NCBI GenBank assembly: GCA_002338655.1
Contig: DDIU01000039.1
Location: 1-64,000, forward strand
Reading direction: 5' to 3'
Source: Flammeovirgaceae bacterium UBA1842
Lineage (GTDB): Bacteria > Bacteroidota > Bacteroidia > Cytophagales > Cyclobacteriaceae
DNA length: 64,000 bases
Part shown: piece after piece, positions 7,842-15,264 of the stretch
Position numbering within the stretch: the stretch's first letter is position 1
Layout: every line of letters begins with the position of its first letter
Translations under genes and position numbers: made by a program
Notes under the pieces: generated by a model
What the model was told of the DNA's origin: nothing
Seen by the model: only the letters and a program-made list of their open reading frames with translations
Databases searched by the model: none

Positions 7842-8887
7842 TAGTTACCGTTTAGTCGTGCCTTTCTCTGTTCAATTGAGAGCTGCCTTTGATACTTATT
7901 TGCATTGTTAATATGATCTCTGATATTATCTGCAAAATTATGATACCCAGAAAAATCTTCTCTGGCACACATATAAATGTAGTTATGCCTAGCGTAGTGC
8001 AGCACAGCATCTACCGCATAAATAGGTGGCATATTGATAGGCCCAGGAGGCAGCCCTGTGTATTTATAAGTATTGTATGGCGAGTCAACCTCCTTATGTA
8101 CGTTCAGTACACGTTTTAAACCAAAATCACCCGAAGCGAACACCAAAGTAGGATCCGCCTGCAAAGCAATATTCTTTTTTAATCTATTTATGTATAAGCC
8201 GGCAATGATTTTAGCCTCCTCTTTTTTCACACTTTCAGCATTTACGATTGAAGCCAAAGTAATAACCTCTATGGGTGTCAAATGAAGCGAATCTGCCAAT
8301 GCGGTCCTTTCTTCATTCCAGAATATTTTAAACTCTTTGTGCATCCTTTCCATCAGCTCCTTACCACTAATATTGTAGTAGACCTCATAGGTATTGGGAA
8401 TAAACATGGCAATAATATTGTCATTATTGAATTCTTTGCTTGATTCCACAAAATCATTAAGCGCACTGTCAAACTCTTGCGTGGACAAAGCCAGATTGGC
8501 GGTCAGTTTTTCAGCCAAATCCTGCTTTAAGCGAATATTATTGAAAGTCACCCTCACTGGCAATTGCACACCAGACCTAAGCAGGCGAATGACCTCAATG
8601 TTGGTCATGTTTGATTTTATCCTATACCTGCCGGGTTTAATCGCCTCATCATAATTCATTATCTTGGCCATAAAACTAAAGGACACAAGGTCTTTTACGT
8701 AATCGAAATCGCGTATTTTATCAAGAAGCGACCTGAAAGTCTCATCTTTTTCTATCTGTAGCACCTTACTTTCACGGTTCACCAAAAAATTGGGTGAGAA
8801 CATAATCTGATAGCCATAAAACGAAAAAGACGATAATAATATCGAAAATACAAGAATGAAAATGACTAGGATTTTTCTTTTTTCCAT
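7841..8887 (-). CDS. mltG: Endolytic murein transglycosylase MltG
   Basis: 348 residues. An N-terminal membrane anchor (about 5-27) is followed by a LysM-like segment and the YceG catalytic domain. The motif ITLASIVNAESVKKEEAKIIAGLYINRL contains the catalytic Glu of VNAE; ALQADPTLVFASGDF and SPYNTYKYTGLPPGPINMPP are also conserved, as is the end FSGYHNFADN. The enzyme cuts nascent glycan strands in the periplasm and sets the length of new peptidoglycan. First gene of an operon with the thioesterase and YihY. Confidence 0.95.
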   Translation of the reverse strand: MEKRKILVIFILVFSILLSSFSFYGYQIMFSPNFLVNRESKVLQIEKDETFRSLLDKIRDFDYVKDLVSFSFMAKIMNYDEAIKPGRYRIKSNMTNIEVIRLLRSGVQLPVRVTFNNIRLKQDLAEKLTANLALSTQEFDSALNDFVESSKEFNNDNIIAMFIPNTYEVYYNISGKELMERMHKEFKIFWNEERTALADSLHLTPIEVITLASIVNAESVKKEEAKIIAGLYINRLKKNIALQADPTLVFASGDFGLKRVLNVHKEVDSPYNTYKYTGLPPGPINMPPIYAVDAVLHYARHNYIYMCAREDFSGYHNFADNIRDHINNANKYQRQLSIEQRKARLNGN

Positions 8888-9022
8888 AGGATTATAAAAT
8901 TACAAGATGCAAAGATACCCTGATTTCATTACTTTACTATTGCTGACACATCAAAAACAACGTGGTAAAGAGTCCCGTTATTTTTTAACTTTACAGAATA
9001 ACCGATAAGACGAAAACAACAA

Positions 9023-9652
9023 ATGGCTGCTGAACTAATTACTTTACATCCTGACAATCCTGAACCAAGAAAGATCAACCACGTAGTAAATCTACTGAAA
9101 GAAGGTGCCGTAATTATTTATCCAACTGACACTATCTACGGAATTGGCTGTAGCCTTTTTAATAAAAAAGCCATTGATCGGGTATGTAGAATTAAAGGCC
9201 TGAAGCCAAAGAACTTCAACCTTTCATTCATTTGTAATGACATCAGCCAAATAGCTGAATATGTAAAACGAATAGACACGCCTACCTTCAAACTATTAAA
9301 GAAAGCATTACCTGGGCCATTCACTTTCATTTTGGAATCGAGCAGCAATGTGCCAAAAATCCTTGATGTAAATAAAAAAACAATTGGGATTAGAATTCCT
9401 GATCATAATGTTACAAAAATGATCGTGAATCAGTTGGGCAACCCACTGATCACTACTTCTATAAAGGATGACGATAAGATACTAGAGTATACCACGGATC
9501 CAGAAGTAATCTATGAAGAGTATGCAAACCTAGTTGATGTGGTAATAGATGGGGGCGTTGGAGGCAACATCCCTTCTACTATTGTGGACTGTACTAATGA
9601 ACCTTTTGAAATAATTAGGGAGGGTCTGGGCAATATACATGATTATGTCTGA
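9023..9652 (+). CDS. YrdC/Sua5/YciO-family L-threonylcarbamoyladenylate synthase-like protein
   Basis: 209 residues, the short form without the extra Sua5 domain. The YrdC core is clear: KEGAVIIYPTDTIYGIGCSLFNKKAIDRVCRIKGLKPKNFNLSFIC, LPGPFTFILESS, IGIRIPDH, and PLITTSIKDDD. Such proteins make the threonylcarbamoyl-AMP used for t6A37 of tRNA, but the YciO subgroup is less active and KxR-SxN details cannot be settled by eye. A TAACTTTA box at 8986-8993 is a fair -7 element for this gene. It overlaps the WbqC gene by 14 bases. Confidence 0.88.
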   Translation: MAAELITLHPDNPEPRKINHVVNLLKEGAVIIYPTDTIYGIGCSLFNKKAIDRVCRIKGLKPKNFNLSFICNDISQIAEYVKRIDTPTFKLLKKALPGPFTFILESSSNVPKILDVNKKTIGIRIPDHNVTKMIVNQLGNPLITTSIKDDDKILEYTTDPEVIYEEYANLVDVVIDGGVGGNIPSTIVDCTNEPFEIIREGLGNIHDYV

Positions 9653-10277
9653 TACCGTATTAATTGAACCTCACTACCTCCCCACGATAGAATATTTTTG
9701 CTGTATAGATCCTTATGACAACTTATTGTTAGAGGGGCATGAGCACTATGTGAAGCAGACATATAGAAACAGATGTTATATACTGGGGGCCAATAATATT
9801 ATGCCACTTACCATCCCGGTAGTAAATGGCAACAGTAAAATTCCCATGAGGGAAATTAAAATCGATTATAGTCAGCGATGGGCTGCGGAACATTGGCGAT
9901 CAATAAAATCAGCTTACGGAAAAGCACCGTACTTCGAATATTTTGCCGACTATTTTGAAAAAGTATTTGCATATCGGCCTACCTTTTTAGCCGAATTTAA
10001 TGAAAGGATGCTGACATTATGTCTTAAATTATTAAATGCAAATAAAAAAATAGAATGGACTAATAGCTATCAAAGAGAACAGATAGCGGGGATTATAGAT
10101 TATCGTTCGGTGATTACACCAAAGGTCAATCACGCAAAAAGGCAGGTTTATAAGCCTTATACCTACATTCAGGTGTTTGGCAAAGACTTTGCAGAAAACT
10201 TGAGTATCATAGATCTGTTAATGAATGAAGGGCCCAATGCTTCGACAGTTGTTACCAAATCAATGCGTTTAGAATGA
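9639..10277 (+). CDS. WbqC-like family protein
   Basis: 212 residues, full length for the WbqC family. Marks are IEPHYLPTIEYFCCIDPYDNLLLEGHEHYVKQTYRNRCYILGANN, LTIPVVNGNS and AEHWRSIKSAYGKAPYFEYFADYFE. The family is named from O-antigen clusters, but many members stand alone and their biochemical role is unknown. Either of two ATGs six bases apart could be used (9639 or 9645). It overlaps the YrdC gene and is followed by a clean terminator. Confidence 0.9.
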   Translation: MIMSDTVLIEPHYLPTIEYFCCIDPYDNLLLEGHEHYVKQTYRNRCYILGANNIMPLTIPVVNGNSKIPMREIKIDYSQRWAAEHWRSIKSAYGKAPYFEYFADYFEKVFAYRPTFLAEFNERMLTLCLKLLNANKKIEWTNSYQREQIAGIIDYRSVITPKVNHAKRQVYKPYTYIQVFGKDFAENLSIIDLLMNEGPNASTVVTKSMRLE

Positions 10278-10307
10278 ACATTTAAAATTAGTATTTCGTT
10301 TTACAGG

Positions 10308-10338
10308 AATAATTACCTCTGTTATGGTAATTATTTTT
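10308..10338 (+). terminator. Intrinsic terminator after the WbqC gene
   Basis: AATAATTACC (10308-10317) pairs with GGTAATTATT (10326-10335) around an eight-base loop, followed by TTT. It separates the YrdC-WbqC pair from clpC. Confidence 0.8.
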
Positions 10339-10378
10339 AAGAAATCATACATTTACGTAACACCACTATAGCTTAATT

Positions 10379-12919
10379 ATGGAGGCAAAATTTTCAAATA
10401 GGGTAAAAGAAGTTATATCACTTAGCAGAGAAGAAGCCCTCAGACTAGGTCATGATTACATTGGCACAGAACATTTGTTGCTGGGCATGATCCGTGAAGG
10501 AGAGGGAGTAGCTGTAGGGTTACTAAAGAAACTCGGCATTTCGCTTGACGAATTGCGCGCTTCAGTTGAAAAAATTTCGAAAGGTACGGCTTCTCACGAT
10601 GTGAAAAACCTGGCCAACATTCCACTTACAAGACAGTCAGAGAAAGTATTGAAAATTACTTATCTCGAAGCTAAAATATTCAAAAGTCAATTGATTGGTA
10701 CGGAGCATCTATTGCTTTCCATACTAAGGGACGAAGACAATATTGCCACACAAATTTTAGAGAAATTTGATGTGAGTTATGATGTTGTAAAAGAATTGCT
10801 TGAATATCAAACTGACAATCCTTTGGCCTCGTCTGACACGGACGATCCAGATGATGACACTTCAAAAATATTCGGTGCTGGCGCTGGACAAGGTGGCGGA
10901 AAAGAGAAAAAAGGGAACGAAAAATCCAGAACCCCAGTATTGGACAATTTTGGACGTGACCTCACTAAACTTGCCGAAGAAGATAAACTTGACCCCATAG
11001 TAGGTCGGGATAAAGAAATTGAGCGGGTAGCTCAAATTCTTAGCCGAAGAAAGAAAAATAACCCAATACTTATTGGGGAGCCTGGTGTGGGTAAAACTGC
11101 TATTGCGGAAGGTCTCGCCTTGAGGATTATTCAAAAGAAAGTTTCCCGAATCCTGTTCAGTAAGCGGGTAGTTACTTTAGACCTTGCTTCTCTAGTGGCA
11201 GGCACAAAATACCGTGGCCAATTTGAGGAAAGAATGAAGGCTGTAATGAATGAACTGGAAAAATCACCAGAGGTGATCCTTTTCATTGACGAGCTACACA
11301 CTATTGTAGGTGCGGGTGGTGCTTCTGGTTCGCTGGATGCTTCCAACATGTTTAAACCTGCTTTATCAAGGGGCGAAATCCAATGTATTGGAGCCACTAC
11401 ACTTGATGAATACAGACAATATATTGAAAAAGATGGCGCCTTGGCCCGTAGATTTCAGGTAGTAATGGTAGATGCCACTACACCCGAAGAGACTGTGGAG
11501 ATATTAACCAATATCAAAGACAAATACGAGGAACATCACCATGTGAATTATTCTCAAGAAGCGATAGAAGCCTGTGTAAAGCTATCCGATAGATACATTA
11601 GTGATAGGTACTTACCGGACAAAGCCATTGACGTAATGGATGAAGCTGGTGCCCGTGTACACATCAGCAATATCCACGTGCCCGATGAAATAGTAAAATA
11701 CGAAGCGGCCATTGAGGATATCAAACAGGAGAAAAACAAAGTTGTAAAAAGCCAGAAGTATGAAGAGGCGGCACAACTAAGGGACAAAGAGAAAAAATTG
11801 CTAGAGCAGTTGGAACAGGCAAAAGCCCGATGGGAAGAGGAAACCAAAAGCAAACGCTATGATGTAAATGAAGACAACGTAGCTGATGTAATTGCCATGA
11901 TGACGGGTATTCCTACTAAGCGTATAGCTCAGAAGGAAAGCAATAAGCTGTTGGGTATGAACGAACAACTCAACGGAAAGGTAATTGGTCAGGACGAAGC
12001 CATTAAAAAGCTAACCCGGGCCATTCAAAGAACCCGTGTTGGACTTAAAGATCCTAAAAAGCCTATCGGCTCATTTATATTTCTCGGGCCTACAGGTGTG
12101 GGTAAAACAGAATTGGCCAAAGTCCTTTCTACTTATCTATTCGACAAAGATGATACGTTGATCAGGATTGACATGAGTGAATACATGGAGAAATTCTCCG
12201 TATCACGATTGGTAGGGGCACCTCCAGGATATGTGGGCTATGAAGAAGGTGGCCAGTTAACCGAAAAGGTGCGAAGAAAGCCTTACAGTGTTGTTCTTCT
12301 TGATGAAATCGAAAAAGCCCACCCAGATGTATTCAATATATTACTGCAGGTGCTTGATGATGGAACATTGACTGATGGGCTTGGCAGACGGGTAGACTTC
12401 AGGAATACCATTATCATTATGACCTCCAATATTGGGGTGCGTGATTTAAAGGATTTCGGATCGGGAATTGGTTTCTCTGCAGGGCCTAAGAAGAATGATG
12501 ACGAAAACATGAAGTCAACCATTCAGAGCGCTTTGAAAAAAGCTTTCAGCCCTGAATTTTTGAACAGACTGGATGATGTGATTGTTTTCAACTCCTTGCA
12601 GCGAGAGGATATTCATAAAATCATAGAATTGTCATTGGGTAAGTTGTTTGAAAGAATCACTACACTGGGCTATAATGTAGAACTGACAGCCAAAGCCAAG
12701 GATTTCTTATCAGAAAAAGGTTTCGATCCACAGTATGGAGCAAGGCCACTGAACAGGGCCATCCAAAAATACTTGGAAGACCCCGTAGCAGAAGAAATTC
12801 TCAAAGGTGAGATGGAAGAAGGTGCGACCATTCTGGCCGATTATGACGGTAAGGGTGAAGAGCTTAAACTAAAAGTTAAAAAGCCCGGTAAATCCACCAA
12901 AAAAGAAGAGAAGAAATAA
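10379..12919 (+). CDS. clpC: ATP-dependent Clp protease ATP-binding subunit ClpC
   Basis: 846 residues. Two Clp_N repeats (about 1-145; SREEALRLGHDYIGTEHLLLGM and TEHLLLSILRD) are followed by AAA-1 with Walker A GEPGVGKT at 233-240, Walker B VILFIDELHT, a UVR/M domain (about 445-480, SQKYEEAAQLRDKEKKL) and AAA-2 with Walker A GPTGVGKT at 570-577, VVLLDEIEKAHPDVFN and RLDDVIVF. The ClpP-type loop and M domain mark ClpC rather than ClpB. It unfolds substrates for ClpP, which is not in the window. No CtsR or McsAB neighbours are present, consistent with the phylum. A TACATTTA box at 10348-10355 could be its -7 element. Monocistronic between two terminators. Confidence 0.97.
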   Translation: MEAKFSNRVKEVISLSREEALRLGHDYIGTEHLLLGMIREGEGVAVGLLKKLGISLDELRASVEKISKGTASHDVKNLANIPLTRQSEKVLKITYLEAKIFKSQLIGTEHLLLSILRDEDNIATQILEKFDVSYDVVKELLEYQTDNPLASSDTDDPDDDTSKIFGAGAGQGGGKEKKGNEKSRTPVLDNFGRDLTKLAEEDKLDPIVGRDKEIERVAQILSRRKKNNPILIGEPGVGKTAIAEGLALRIIQKKVSRILFSKRVVTLDLASLVAGTKYRGQFEERMKAVMNELEKSPEVILFIDELHTIVGAGGASGSLDASNMFKPALSRGEIQCIGATTLDEYRQYIEKDGALARRFQVVMVDATTPEETVEILTNIKDKYEEHHHVNYSQEAIEACVKLSDRYISDRYLPDKAIDVMDEAGARVHISNIHVPDEIVKYEAAIEDIKQEKNKVVKSQKYEEAAQLRDKEKKLLEQLEQAKARWEEETKSKRYDVNEDNVADVIAMMTGIPTKRIAQKESNKLLGMNEQLNGKVIGQDEAIKKLTRAIQRTRVGLKDPKKPIGSFIFLGPTGVGKTELAKVLSTYLFDKDDTLIRIDMSEYMEKFSVSRLVGAPPGYVGYEEGGQLTEKVRRKPYSVVLLDEIEKAHPDVFNILLQVLDDGTLTDGLGRRVDFRNTIIIMTSNIGVRDLKDFGSGIGFSAGPKKNDDENMKSTIQSALKKAFSPEFLNRLDDVIVFNSLQREDIHKIIELSLGKLFERITTLGYNVELTAKAKDFLSEKGFDPQYGARPLNRAIQKYLEDPVAEEILKGEMEEGATILADYDGKGEELKLKVKKPGKSTKKEEKK

Positions 12920-12957
12920 ATTGAGTCAGGTGTTTGTACCTGACTACTTTCTAGAAA

Positions 12958-12985
12958 TAAAAAACGCACTTCGGTGCGTTTTTTT
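12958..12985. terminator. Intrinsic terminator of clpC with UUCG loop
   Basis: AAAACGCAC (12961-12969), loop TTCG, GTGCGTTTT (12974-12982) and further T. A C(UUCG)G tetraloop closes the stem. It works for clpC and, being A- and T-flanked, could act in both directions. Confidence 0.92.
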
Positions 12986-12998
12986 GTGCTTATTGATA

Positions 12999-13045
12999 AC
13001 CCATCGGATGCCTATCTTTATTATGTAGATAGGCATCCGATGGGT
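12999..13045. repeat. Perfect 19-bp inverted repeat
   Basis: Bases 12999-13017 (ACCCATCGGATGCCTATCT) are fully complementary to 13027-13045 around a nine-base loop. There is no T-tract, so it is not an ordinary terminator. It lies between the clpC terminator and the left border of the lipoprotein/metallopeptidase island. The CCCATCGG core recalls the CATCGGGAT core of the tRNA-Ser repeats. Confidence 0.85.
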
Positions 13046-13089
13046 CTTTATAAGATGGGTTTATAAGATATCAGTTACTCCAATGTCAA

Positions 13090-13143
13090 TAGCTACCATT
13101 ATACTTGCGTATAAACCACTCTGCGGAGATCAACGATAATGTG
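13090..13143 (-). pseudogene. Duplicated 3' end of the vWA membrane protein gene (left island border)
   Basis: Read on the minus strand this piece encodes TLSLISAEWFIRKYNGSY and a TGA stop. Apart from the first residue this equals the C-terminus of the protein encoded at 17240-19330. Bases 13111-13139 are identical to 17265-17293 (29 bases). Outside that core the codons are synonymous but different: ATA for ATT, CGC for AGA, AAG for AAA, GGT for GGA, AGC for AGT, TGA for TAA. So it is a homologous but diverged 3' end, as expected when an element inserts in a gene end and supplies a replacement tail. Confidence 0.85.
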
Positions 13144-13151
13144 GCACTGAC

Positions 13152-13255
13152 TTATTACAATTTATGTTGCCGTTATTTTGACCAATAAGTTACATGTGAC
13201 ATAATTTCAATGTTATTATACTTAAATTAAATAATACAATATCTATATTGAAATT
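13152..13255 (+). promoter_or_regulatory. Upstream region shared with the third lipoprotein gene (copy 1)
   Basis: Bases 13152-13228 are identical to 14628-14704 over 77 bases, and similarity continues with few changes to the start codon. Both copies end directly before a lipoprotein start codon, so the repeat probably carries the promoter and leader of the lipoprotein gene. No clean TAnnTTTG box is seen. The left end of the repeat falls 12 bases inside the 29-bp border repeat. Confidence 0.75.
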
Positions 13256-13783
13256 ATGAAGAAAGCCCTAAGTATTGGTTACGTGTCTTTGTTGATTTTA
13301 TTAATCTCTTCATTTAGTGGCTGCGATCCCAATAGCCATGGGCCAAGCGATCACCCTTGCAATTTTCCAGATGCTTATACAGAAAATGACTTGCGAAGTC
13401 CGAGATCATATAAGATAATAGACAAAATAACATCTATTAATTTGGTAGATACTACAGTAGATGCAATAATTCATAGAGACAGCGTCATATTGATGGATGA
13501 AAATTTTGATATTATACCTCAGGTATACACTTATTGGGTAGACAACTGGATATTCGAGAATCTGGAAATTTATAAGGATGTCCCTTTCAATGATCCTCAG
13601 GCTTTGCTGGACTTAAAGGAACGTACTTTTTATCTTCGCACGTCTTCTGATGATCTGGATACCATAAAAATTTACTTTCAGCAATGTTTGATCTTGGAGG
13701 TATTATTTAATGGTCAATCTACAGAACAGCCCCTAAATAGTCCTCATTTGGGTTCTGGAGCCTCATTCTATTTTAAAAAATAA
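13256..13783 (+). CDS. Island lipoprotein 1 (unknown family, paralogue)
   Basis: 175 residues. A lipoprotein signal ends SSFSGC with the lipid-bearing Cys23, followed by DPNSHGPSDHPCNFPDAY. The mature domain of about 150 residues is shared with the genes at 14079 and 14731: CNFPD, a SYKIIDK strand, LVDTT, DSV, WIFEN, VPFNDPQALLDLKERTFYLRTSSDDLDTI, QCLILEV. Two conserved cysteines (CNFPD and QQCL) could pair. I do not recognise the family. It is followed after 12 bases by a truncated copy of the metallopeptidase start, so its natural partner gene seems to have been lost here. Confidence 0.85.
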   Translation: MKKALSIGYVSLLILLISSFSGCDPNSHGPSDHPCNFPDAYTENDLRSPRSYKIIDKITSINLVDTTVDAIIHRDSVILMDENFDIIPQVYTYWVDNWIFENLEIYKDVPFNDPQALLDLKERTFYLRTSSDDLDTIKIYFQQCLILEVLFNGQSTEQPLNSPHLGSGASFYFKK

Positions 13784-13795
13784 AACAAATTTAAA

Positions 13796-13993
13796 ATGAT
13801 GAAATTAAAGTTACTTTACCTGACAATTTTTCTATGCAATTTGAATAGTGTTGCACTGATAGCTCAATCAAGTCCAGAGTGTTCAACACCCAACTTGGAT
13901 TTAGTCACTGCCACAGCCTTACCAAAACTAGGAACACCCGAAGAGTGCGTCTCAGGAAAGTATCTAAAGCCTCTAGTCTACTATTATTGGTAA
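13796..13993 (+). pseudogene. Truncated N-terminus of the island metallopeptidase
   Basis: 65 residues with a signal peptide. SSPECSTPNLDLVTATALP matches SSIECSTPNLDSATAVNLP at the start of the intact metallopeptidase (15265). After about 45 residues the similarity ends and a short tail of unrelated sequence (CVSGKYLKPLVYYYW) leads to a stop. The metal-binding domain is absent. Position, 12 bases after lipoprotein 1, copies the lipoprotein-peptidase spacing of the intact pair. It could still be made as a small secreted peptide, but a decayed duplicate is the simpler reading. Confidence 0.7.
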
Positions 13994-14078
13994 AACCTTA
14001 AATTGGAGAGAAATTCAATGTTTACTGATTATAAATACTAATAAGAATAATTAACTTAATTCTTAAAATAAATGTAGA

Positions 14079-14597
14079 ATGAAAAATACATTAAAAAACA
14101 TTTTAGTTGCTTTTAATATTTTTATGTTTTGCACATTTTCAAGTTGTGACAATGAAACAGTGCAACATCCATGCAACTTTCCTGATTCCGAGACCTATGC
14201 AAATCTGAGAGAACCTTTTTCTTTTAAAATACTTGATTCTAAGCAACTCACAAATATTGTAGATACTACAGGTATAGAAAAAATTCACCCAGATAGTGTC
14301 CTCTTATTTACATCAGACTGGATCGAAATAAACCCAAAGCCAAGATTAAGATTTGATGGTGAATGGATATTTGACAATTTCCCCCCGTACATTAATGTCC
14401 CAATTAATGATCCTCAATCGCTATTAGATTTAGATGAGCAAACCTTTTATTTGCGAACTTCTAGTAATGATATAGATACAATATTAGTGAACTATCAAAA
14501 CTGTCTGGTAATTGAAGTTGAGTTCAATAAAAAGAGCACATCTAAACCATCAGGAATACCTTCATCAGCAGGATTTTACTTTTTGAAAAATTTATAA
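14079..14597 (+). CDS. Island lipoprotein 2 (diverged paralogue)
   Basis: 172 residues; lipobox FSSC with Cys23. It keeps the family skeleton (HPCNFPDSETYANLREPFSFKILDSKQL, NIVDTTG, DSVLL, WIFDNFPPYINVPINDPQSLLDLDEQTFYLRTSSNDIDTI, NCLVIEVEFNKKST) but is far less like lipoproteins 1 and 3 than they are like each other, and it lacks the DPNSHGPSD linker. Its upstream region (13994-14078) is unlike the other two. No peptidase follows it. Function unknown. Confidence 0.82.
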   Translation: MKNTLKNILVAFNIFMFCTFSSCDNETVQHPCNFPDSETYANLREPFSFKILDSKQLTNIVDTTGIEKIHPDSVLLFTSDWIEINPKPRLRFDGEWIFDNFPPYINVPINDPQSLLDLDEQTFYLRTSSNDIDTILVNYQNCLVIEVEFNKKSTSKPSGIPSSAGFYFLKNL

Positions 14598-14627
14598 TAT
14601 CAACATTCTATGAAAAGAACTATATTA

Positions 14628-14730
14628 TTATTACAATTTATGTTGCCGTTATTTTGACCAATAAGTTACATGTGACATAATTTCAATGTTATTATACTTA
14701 AATTTAATAATACAATATCTACATTTAATT
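14628..14730 (+). promoter_or_regulatory. Upstream region shared with lipoprotein 1 (copy 2)
   Basis: Identical to 13152-13228 over 14628-14704, then near-identical to the ATG at 14731. The conservation of non-coding bases exceeds that of the third codon positions in the genes that follow, which suggests either a very recent duplication or gene conversion, or a regulatory leader under selection. Confidence 0.75.
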
Positions 14731-15255
14731 ATGAATAAAATTTTAGGTTTCGCCTCCTTGGTTTTGGCGGTTTTATTAATCTCTTCATTTAGTAGCTGTG
14801 ATCCCAATAGTCATGGGCCAAGCGATCACCCTTGTAATTTTCCAGATGCTTATACAGAAAATGACTTGCGAAGTCCTTGGACATATAAAATAATAGACAA
14901 AGTAACGTCTGTCAATCTGGTAGATACAACCGCAGATGCAATCATACAGCTCGATAGCGTGAGATTGATGGATGAAAATTTTGAAGAAATTGCACCAGAC
15001 TATAGATACTGGATAGATAATTGGACCTTTGAAAATTTCACTCCTTATAAGGATGTCCCCTTTAACGATCCTCAAGCTTTGCTAAATTTGAAAGAGCGTA
15101 CTTTTTATCTCCAAACTTCTCACGATGATATTGACACCATCCAAACATATTTTGGACAATGCTTAGTTATAAAAGTATTGTTTAATGGACAACCCACTTT
15201 GCAACCTGATAATGAATTTTATGATGGACGTACGTCCTTTTATTTTAAAAAATAA
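14731..15255 (+). CDS. Island lipoprotein 3, partner of the metallopeptidase
   Basis: 174 residues from the ATG at 14731. A start 45 bases upstream is open but would bury the signal peptide and lie in the shared leader, so I reject it. Lipobox SFSSC, Cys23. Nearly identical to lipoprotein 1 in the first 60 residues (DPNSHGPSDHPCNFPDAYTENDLRSP, not quoted further) and about equal in length. The metallopeptidase ATG follows nine bases after the stop, so both are made from one transcript. A surface-anchored inhibitor, chaperone or immunity-like partner of the protease is an inference from the pairing only. Confidence 0.87.
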   Translation: MNKILGFASLVLAVLLISSFSSCDPNSHGPSDHPCNFPDAYTENDLRSPWTYKIIDKVTSVNLVDTTADAIIQLDSVRLMDENFEEIAPDYRYWIDNWTFENFTPYKDVPFNDPQALLNLKERTFYLQTSHDDIDTIQTYFGQCLVIKVLFNGQPTLQPDNEFYDGRTSFYFKK

Positions 15256-15264
15256 TTGAAGCTT

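Noticed and set aside
14686..14730. Longer start for lipoprotein 3
   Set aside because: It would place 15 residues before the lipoprotein signal and translate the non-coding leader shared with lipoprotein 1.
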